A stretch of 64,000 nt of DNA from Phascolarctos cinereus. Its lineage: Eukaryota > Chordata > Mammalia > Diprotodontia > Phascolarctidae. Below, in pieces: positions 57,621 through 64,000 of the stretch; position 1 is the first letter of the stretch, and every line of letters starts with the position of its first letter. The stretch is from assembly GCF_002099425.1 (NCBI RefSeq), contig NW_018344216.1:1181501-1245500 (forward strand), given 5' to 3'. The notes under the pieces were generated by a model. That model made no database searches. It was not told the origin of the DNA and saw only the letters and a program-made list of their open reading frames with translations. The translations under genes were made by a program, and so were the position numbers.

Positions 57621-59200
57621 TAAAAGCAAAAAGATATCAATAAAAACATATTTAAAACATAAAAAGTAAGATGCTGTCTGCCCATTCATCAACTTTATTA
57701 GAGATCTCAGATTAAACTATACTTTAACTATTCTGATACTATTCATATGGGATCATGCTACTTCTTTGTATGTGTCTTCAGATATTTGCCTTTGCTTCCC
57801 ATTTCTTATATGTATCCTTTTAAATCTCAGTGTGGTTGATGAATTCTCTGTTCAGACACATCCATCTTTTTAGACATTTCTCCATTTTCCTGATCTGAAT
57901 TGATTATTATTTAATCACCAAAATTTCTTCTTCTTGAGAGCCTCCTGTCATATTCTTTAGGTGAATTCCCTTTTAGTCTCAGGCCATGCTGATCTTGAAC
58001 TATGAGTTTTGTTCTTGTGAAATCTGAGATCCATATCTGATTGTAGTTGGCATTCCTATCCTTATTGACCACAAATTCTAAAATGACATGGTCTCTTTAT
58101 AGCTTTCTTTAAGGCAGATATATTTCTTCCCCCAGTGAAATGACTCTCACTGAAAGTGATTCTAGGATTGTGGACCTTGGCATTGCCTTACATTTCTCAC
58201 AGTTGGTTTGCTAATTTGTTATGTTATCATATCCCTTGGGTTAATGAACTAGTCCAAAAACCTTCCTTAAAATTGTAGTCCTGTGGTAGGGAAGACAGAG
58301 ACAGAGAGAAAGACAGAGAAACAGAGAGAGAGGAGAGACAGAGAATGTTTGTGTGTATATGTGTGCTTGCTTGCCCAGTAATCCATGTACATTTATGTAC
58401 CTGGCATCCTGTTTTACTTTGACTGCTCCTTGTCAGAATTCCTTGTCAAACTTGGAGGAGTTCTGCGGTTATTGGGTGTTTGCCAGCAAAATGCATTATG
58501 AGCTTAATGAAACCCTTTAACTTCCACTTCTGCCCCCATCTACAGCTGATCAGCTATGTCTGTGATGCCAGAGTCACCACTACATGATTGCCCTTAACAG
58601 CCCATCCAGGGTGCCTTTCTAACTCTTGTTCATGTTAACAATTCCTGAATTATTTCTTTAGTTATCATATTTCTAAAATGCACCTTGTTAACTACTGATT
58701 CTTAAGCAGAGAATAATCAGAGCTCTCTTTATAAAAAAAAATGTTCAAAAACTAGTATGGATGGGGTACTTATCCATTTTCCTAAAAAGCCCTTTGAAGG
58801 AAAAGACTCATTGCTAGTGGCAGAATGAATACCACCAAATTCATTACAAAGGCACTAAATAAATTAAAATGTGTAATTGTATCTTTATCTAAACATTCAT
58901 ACTGAGTGATTGATGTACCATTCTTCCATAATACATACAAACAAATTGCAAGCTCATTAAAAATGAATATTTTGGTGTTCATTTAATCAATCACTACTAA
59001 AGTCATTTAACAGTATTTGAAAATAAGGTCACAGAAGCAGCTTACAAAATTTTTATGTAGCCTCAGAACAGAACAGCTGGTAATCTGACTGTTCTGGTGA
59101 AAAAATGTTATGGAAATTCAGGGCCAGTAAAATTACAGTTGCAACAAAAGTACAAATTTAGATATTTAAGATGATTTCTTGTCTTCTCTGCTTAATTCAT
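57621..59200. other. Intronic DNA, unassigned, with a purine tract
   Basis: A (GACA/GAGA)-rich tract at about 58288-58343. The block 57680-58260 has an even composition and may be an old repeat I cannot name. No exon. Confidence 0.35.
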
Positions 59201-59202
59201 TT

Positions 59203-59632
59203 ATTTAGTAAACAGTTATTGAGTGCCAGCTCTGCTAGACACTGTACCATAAGAAATAGTCCTTGTCTTCAAGAAGCTGATATCCTTTTGGGAGAAATAG
59301 CGTGTTTTCATATAAATAAATATAAGTTCTATACAGAGTAATTGGAGGGCACTAGCAACCAGGGAATAACAAAGCCCTGTATCCAGTAGTTTGTGTTTTA
59401 TCTTGTGGCTGATGAGAAGACACTAGAGCTTCTTCAGAAGAGAACTGATATGGTAAGACGTGTACTTTTAGAATACACATTCAATAGCTATTTGGCAGAT
59501 GAATTGGAGGTGGGAGAGACTGGAGGTGGGAAGATCAGGTAGAAGGCTATTGCTGGGAAAGATGTGATTAGGGCTTGAACTTAAAGTGTTGGTTTAGTGA
59601 ATAAAGGGTATAAATACAAGAGATATAAGTAG
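59203..59632 (-). repeat. L2 LINE 3' part
   Basis: 'attgagtgccagctctgctagacactgtacc' through 'gtgttttatcttgtggctgatgagaagacactagagc' and 'aaggctattgctgggaaagatgtgattagggc'. A second L2 with the same orientation starts directly after it. Confidence 0.7.
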
Positions 59633-59875
59633 AATCAGTAAGTCAGCAAGCATTTACTAAGTGTGTACTCTGTGCTGGGCACTGTGCTAAGCACTAGGGA
59701 TACTAATACATGTAAAAACATAGCCCCTCTGCCCAAGGAGATCATATTCGAGTGGTAGAGATAACATGCAGATTGCTATATTAATACTATATCTCTACAT
59801 AGTGTAAGTGGGAGGCATTCTTGGAGGAGGGGGAGTGAAGGAAAGAGGAGAGACGATTATGGAAGACCTACTTTA

Positions 59876-61302
59876 TTTTTTATTTATTTTTTGTTTTGTT
59901 TTTTTTTTTATTCATTAATTTATTTATTTTTAATTTTCAACATTCACTTCCACAAGATTTTGAGTTCCAAATTTTCTACCTGTCTCATCCCTCCCCCAAC
60001 CCCAAGACAGCATGCATTCTGAATACCCTTTCCTTTAATCTACCTTCCCTTCTATCTTCCCCCCACCCCTTCTTTTATCATCTTCCCCTTCTGTTTTCCT
60101 GTAGGGCAAGATAGATTTCTATACCCTATTTCCTGTTTCTTATTTTCCAGTTGTATATGAAAATGATTTTTTACCACTTGTTTTTAAAACTTTGGGTTCC
60201 AAATTTTCTCCCTTCTTCCCTCCCCACCTACCCTCATTGAGAAGGTGAGCAACTCAATACTGGTTATACATGTGTAGTCATGCAAAACACTTCCATGGTG
60301 GTCATGCTGTGAAAAACTAAGTATATTTCCCTTAACCCTATCCCACCCCCCCATTTATTCTATTCTCTCTTTTGACCTTGTCCCTCCTTAGAAGTGTTTG
60401 CTTCTGATTACCCCCTCCTCTAGTCTGCCCTCCTCTCTATCATCCCCCTGCTTTTTTTCTTGTAGGGTAAGACAGATTTCCATACTCAGATGAGTTTGTA
60501 TGTTATTCCCTCCTTAAACCAAATCCAATGAGAATAAGATTCACTCATTCCCTCTCACCTTCCCCCATTTCCTCTCCATTGTAAAAGCCTTTTCTTGTCT
60601 GTTTTATGTGAGATAATTTACCCCATTCTACCTTTCCCTTTCTCCTCCCAGTGTAATCCTCTCTCACCCCTTAATTCTCCAGATATCACTCCTTCATCTT
60701 CAACTCGCTCTGTGCCTTCTATTTATTTGTCTATCTACCTATCTACATGCATATAATTTTTTCCCTCACGCTACCCCTAATACTGACAAAGGTCTCATGA
60801 GTTACAAATATCATCTTTCCATGCAGGAGTATAAACAGTTCAACCTTAGTAAGTCTCTTATGATTTCTCTTTCCTGTTTACCTCTTCATGTTTCTCATGA
60901 GTCTTGTATTTGAAAGTCAAATTTTCTATTAAACTCTGATCTTTTCATCAGGAATGCTTGAAAGCCCTCTATTTCACTGGATATCCATTTTTCCCCCTGA
61001 AGGATTATACTCAGTTTTGCTGGGTTGGTGATTCTTGGTTGTCATCCTATCTCCTTTGCCCTTCTGAATATCATATTCCAAGCCCTGTGGTCCCTTAATG
61101 TAGAAGCTGCTAAATCTTGTGTTATCCTGGTCGTATCTCCGTAATACTTGAATTGTTTCTTTCTGGCTGCTTGCAGTATTTTCTCCTTGACCTGGGAACT
61201 CTGGAATTTGGCTACAACATTCCTAGGAGTTTTCCTTTGGGGATCTCTTTCAGGAGGTGATTGGTGGAGGTGATGGGTGGATTATTTCCACTCCTATCAG
61301 AA
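59876..61302 (-). repeat. HAL1-like (half-L1) element nested in L2
   Basis: Read on the minus strand, the right end (about 61245-60850) encodes a degraded L1 ORF1 C-terminal domain: KILQAARKKQFKYY, DLAASTLRDHRAWN and, further on, FNRKFDFQIQDS-like residues (family forms). A long pyrimidine-rich (plus strand) 3' UTR and poly(A) follow directly, with no ORF2 between, which is the layout of HAL1. Flanks 'acctacttta' (about 59867-59876) and 'gcctatttta' (61304-61313) may be a decayed target duplication. Confidence 0.7.
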
Positions 61303-62367
61303 CGCCTATTTTAGAAGGAAGAATTTGAGTTGAGTCTTGAGGGAGGGCAGACTATGAGGCAGAGGTGAAAGGGAAGCCCATTCTAGGCCACCTGGAGAAG
61401 GAAGAGAAGTCAGCCAATGCACAGAGGAAGGAAATGGAGGGTTGTGTTTGAGGAGCATCCTGAAGGCCAGTGTCACTGGATGGCAGGGTGCATGGAGCAG
61501 ACAGTTTGTGGTAGGCTTTAAAAGCCTAACAGAAGATTTTATTTTTTATCCTGGAGATGATAGGGAACTGCTGGAGTGTTTTTTAGGAAAATCATTTTGA
61601 TAATGAGGTATAGGATTGGAATAAGGAGAGACTTGATGTAGTGAGAACAACCACAACACTATTGTAATAGCCTGAGAATGAGCTGATGAAGGTTTAGAAA
61701 TGGAAAGTAGAAATTGTGAACCTGGGTTTGAAGGGGGAAGGGGGTATGAAGGGGGAAAGATAATGAGTTCAGTTTCACAAGATGCATAGGAGACATTGGT
61801 GGTGCATGATGGGAGCTCAGGAGAAAGACTAGATAATGGAACTCTGATTGGGAGCTGATGGGATCACTAAGAACTGATGGTAAAGAATGAAAAGTCTAGA
61901 AAGACTGAGATTAACAACCCAGGAACTGGAAGGATGGGATGAGAAAAGTAGGTACATGGTGCGGTAGAACAAGAGTGAGTTTAGATTGGTATCTGTTGAG
62001 TTTGGGATGCCCATGGGATATGCAGCTCCAATGTTCAACAGTCGGTTGATGATATGGGTCTGCCACTAGAAAGAGAGACGAGGGCCAAATCCAGAAGTCA
62101 TCCACACATATTTGTGCCCACGGTTGAGATCACCAAGAGAGGATATAGAAGAAGGAGAAGATTCAGGCTAGAATCTTGGGAAATGCACAGGATGCAGGAT
62201 GTACATAATGAGCAAAGGAGACTAAGGAGTGACCAGATAGGTAGGAGGAAAACCAAGAGAAACGTGCAACAAAAACCTGGAGATAAGAGCATCCAGGAGG
62301 ATAGAGTAGTTAAAGTATCAATGTCTGCAGAGAGGTCAGAAAGGATGAGGACTAAGGTATTCAGCAA

Positions 62368-62905
62368 TTGCGTTGTTATTTATTCTTCATGTTCAAAGAG
62401 GACCAGTGACATCACAGGGTGACGTCTCGACTCGTGGGTGAATTGGATTTAAGTGAGGCAGAGTTGCACAAAGTTGTCAGCCTCACTCTCTCTCCCAGAG
62501 TCGTTGAAATCCAGTGGCAGGACAAAAGGCAGGATTACTGGTGATGGCCTGGGATGCGGTGGAGGATCTTGGCACCTTCCATGTCTGACCGAGCTCTGAG
62601 AGCTCCACAATTACCTTCATGACTGTTGGAACAAATTGTTCTCAGCTGCCTGGTTTGCCATGGAAACTTCACATGCTTAACTCACCAGGCCTGTAGGTTA
62701 CCCTCAACTTGGTTTAGCCAGTCTCCCAAGATAGTTTTATGGTATGTGGCTACTGCATATGCTGCAACTTCTTGGAACCACAGGTCAGAGGTGAGTGAAT
62801 CAAGTCAACACCAAAGGTGCATGAGCAGCCTCGAAAAGGGCTTGGTGAACTCTCACACCAGAGACATTAGTTCTCCTGAACACCCCTGTACACCCCATTT
62901 AGGAG
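62368..62905 (-). repeat. Marsupial interspersed repeat of uncertain class, nested in L2
   Basis: The left end 'ttattcttcatgttcaaagaggaccagtgacatcac' is the reversed 3' end of a repeat common in marsupial genomes as I recall ('ggtcctcttcgaaaacgaagg'). The interior has 'ggatttaagtgaggcagag' and 'gatggcctgggatgcggtggaggatcttgg'. The right part (62640-62905) is less certain. The open frame at 62626-62919 is not a known protein. Confidence 0.6.
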
Positions 62906-63029
62906 CAAAGAATCATTAGTAACTGTAGAGAGCAGTTGGAGTTGAATTATGAAGTTAGAAGAAAAATTGAGAATTGAGGAGTGAGGAAGGAATGAAAATA
63001 GAAGGAGTAGGGATAGTGGGAGTAGATGG

Positions 63030-63206
63030 TGTTACCTATCTAACAGCACCATTGCAAATACCAACCTGTCTTTATCGATCTTAGAGAATTGCCTGAAGTT
63101 CAGAGAATGTGTTCATAGTCACAGACCTAGTAAATAGCAGAAATGGGATTCAGAGTCCTGAATGTTTCCTGGAGTACAAATTCTACTATACCATGCTGCC
63201 TCAGAG
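63030..63206 (-). repeat. MIR-family SINE
   Basis: 'gaattgcctgaagttcagag', 'catagtcacagacctagtaaatagcagaaatgggattcag', 'ctactataccatgctgcc'. Confidence 0.7.
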
Positions 63207-64000
63207 CAGGCTGTTACACTGCCTTGTTTTTGTTTTTATTTTGGTTGTTGTCATCTTTTTGCTTTTTAATTGCTATTTTTCACTCTCCCAATTAAAAATG
63301 CTCCACTGCCCCCAGATTCATATTTTGATTTTGTTACTCTAGTAGAAATGAAATTTTACAGTAACCTGGCTATAACATAATGAGGTGTTTATATCATATT
63401 TATTTTGAATACTTACCCCCCAGGTCTTTGTTCTCATTTCTCACAGAATTTCTGAAAACACAGAAAGCAATTCACTTCATGATCTATGAATATATTAGCC
63501 TCTAGTTCTAATCAGATAATACTCACACATTCACAAAACATGAGGAAACAATTTTTATTTCTCCAAAGACTCCTGTCTATCTCCTTTTGTTTTGGTTTCT
63601 ATATACCCAGTTCTGTAAAGCACTTTCTCATTATGATATCTTTCCTGAAATTGCTTTCGGGGTGACACAGTTTGAAAGACACCAATATAAGCAATCACAG
63701 TATTTGGTATCTTTTCTTTCACGGAAGCCCTACAGTTAAACAGGCAGAACTCATTGACACTAATGGGAAAATTCATCATTAACATGTATAAGCCTAAACA
63801 ACTTAGCAGCATTCCTCTGCCTTATTTGCTATATGAATTTGATTACTCTGACTATACTAAAAATCAATAGAGGTGCTATTTTCACAGTCATGTATCTCAA
63901 ATCATGTAGTTTATTAATTTGGTTTAGAATGACCTGTGTCCACTGAGAAGAGTGGGCCTTGTCTTTTAAAAGATTTCTTATAAACATTCCTAAGACCTAT
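63207..64000. other. Intronic DNA to the window end, nothing recognised
   Basis: AT-rich; no exon or named repeat. Ends without a boundary. Confidence 0.4.

Larger units (their letters stand above)
59637..63020 (-). repeat. L2 LINE split by a HAL1-like element and another repeat
   Basis: Pieces in L2 order: 59637-59875 (tail), 61303-62367 (coding 3' half, including 'ccagtgtcactggatgg', 'tttatcctggagatgatagggaactgctgg', 'gataggtaggaggaaaaccaagagaaac') and 62906-63020 ('aagaatcattagtaactgtagagagcagttgg'). Confidence 0.8.

Noticed and set aside
62054-62422. Open frame of 122 codons, arginine-rich
   Set aside because: It lies across reversed L2 and the edge of the next repeat, and the basic composition comes from purine-rich antisense LINE sequence.
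1-64000. CRISPR array, operon, bacterial or phage gene cluster
   Set aside because: No regularly spaced direct repeats, no coding density and no ribosome-binding sites; the window is vertebrate intron.

Overview
This window is nuclear DNA from a marsupial, lying inside one large protein-coding gene. The evidence for a marsupial is the repeat content. There are many copies of two tRNA-headed SINEs typical of marsupials: a short poly(A) form, and a longer form whose tail resembles the 3' end of Bov-B/RTE LINEs. There are also marsupial-type L1 3' ends, a half-L1 (HAL1)-like element, many L2 and CR1/L3 LINE fragments, and MIR/CORE-SINEs. GC content is low, no CpG island is visible, and there are no bacterial or viral gene arrays. 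The species cannot be fixed from this sequence alone.

Only two protein-coding segments are supported, both on the + strand and joined in frame. Exon A (8796-8910) encodes the end of an MBT repeat. Exon B (42296-42398) encodes a C2HC zinc-finger segment. Exon A ends one base into a codon and exon B starts with two bases completing that codon, so they splice cleanly across a 33,385-bp intron. The residues match L3MBTL4 (a lethal(3)malignant-brain-tumor-like Polycomb-family chromatin reader) better than its paralogues L3MBTL1 and L3MBTL3. The next exon is not found, so everything upstream of 8796 and downstream of 42398 is read as further intron.

The rest is intron made largely of layered transposable-element fossils. 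1-8795: L2, MIR, a hAT-like element and a CR1/L3 LINE. 8911-42295: the long intron, with most of the SINEs, several 5'-truncated L1 3' ends, L2 copies on the antisense strand, and two notable composites. The first (32620-35110) is an L2 split by a MIR, a SINE, a hAT element and an L1 fragment; the hAT is itself split by an L1 that appears to have carried 3' flanking DNA with it. The second (40046-41245) is a 7SL RNA retropseudogene split by an L1. 42399-64000: more intron, with older L1 copies, a 74-bp dispersed duplication, and an L2 (59637-63020) interrupted by a HAL1-like element and a marsupial repeat of uncertain class.

I find no previously undescribed gene system. The most informative observations are evolutionary: the exon pair and its tandem acceptor, the candidate L1 3' transduction, a twin-primed L1, the split 7SL copy, and two unexplained duplications. 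No CRISPR array, functional RNA gene or intact retrovirus is supported. Names of repeat subfamilies are from memory of consensus sequences and should be taken as family-level calls.
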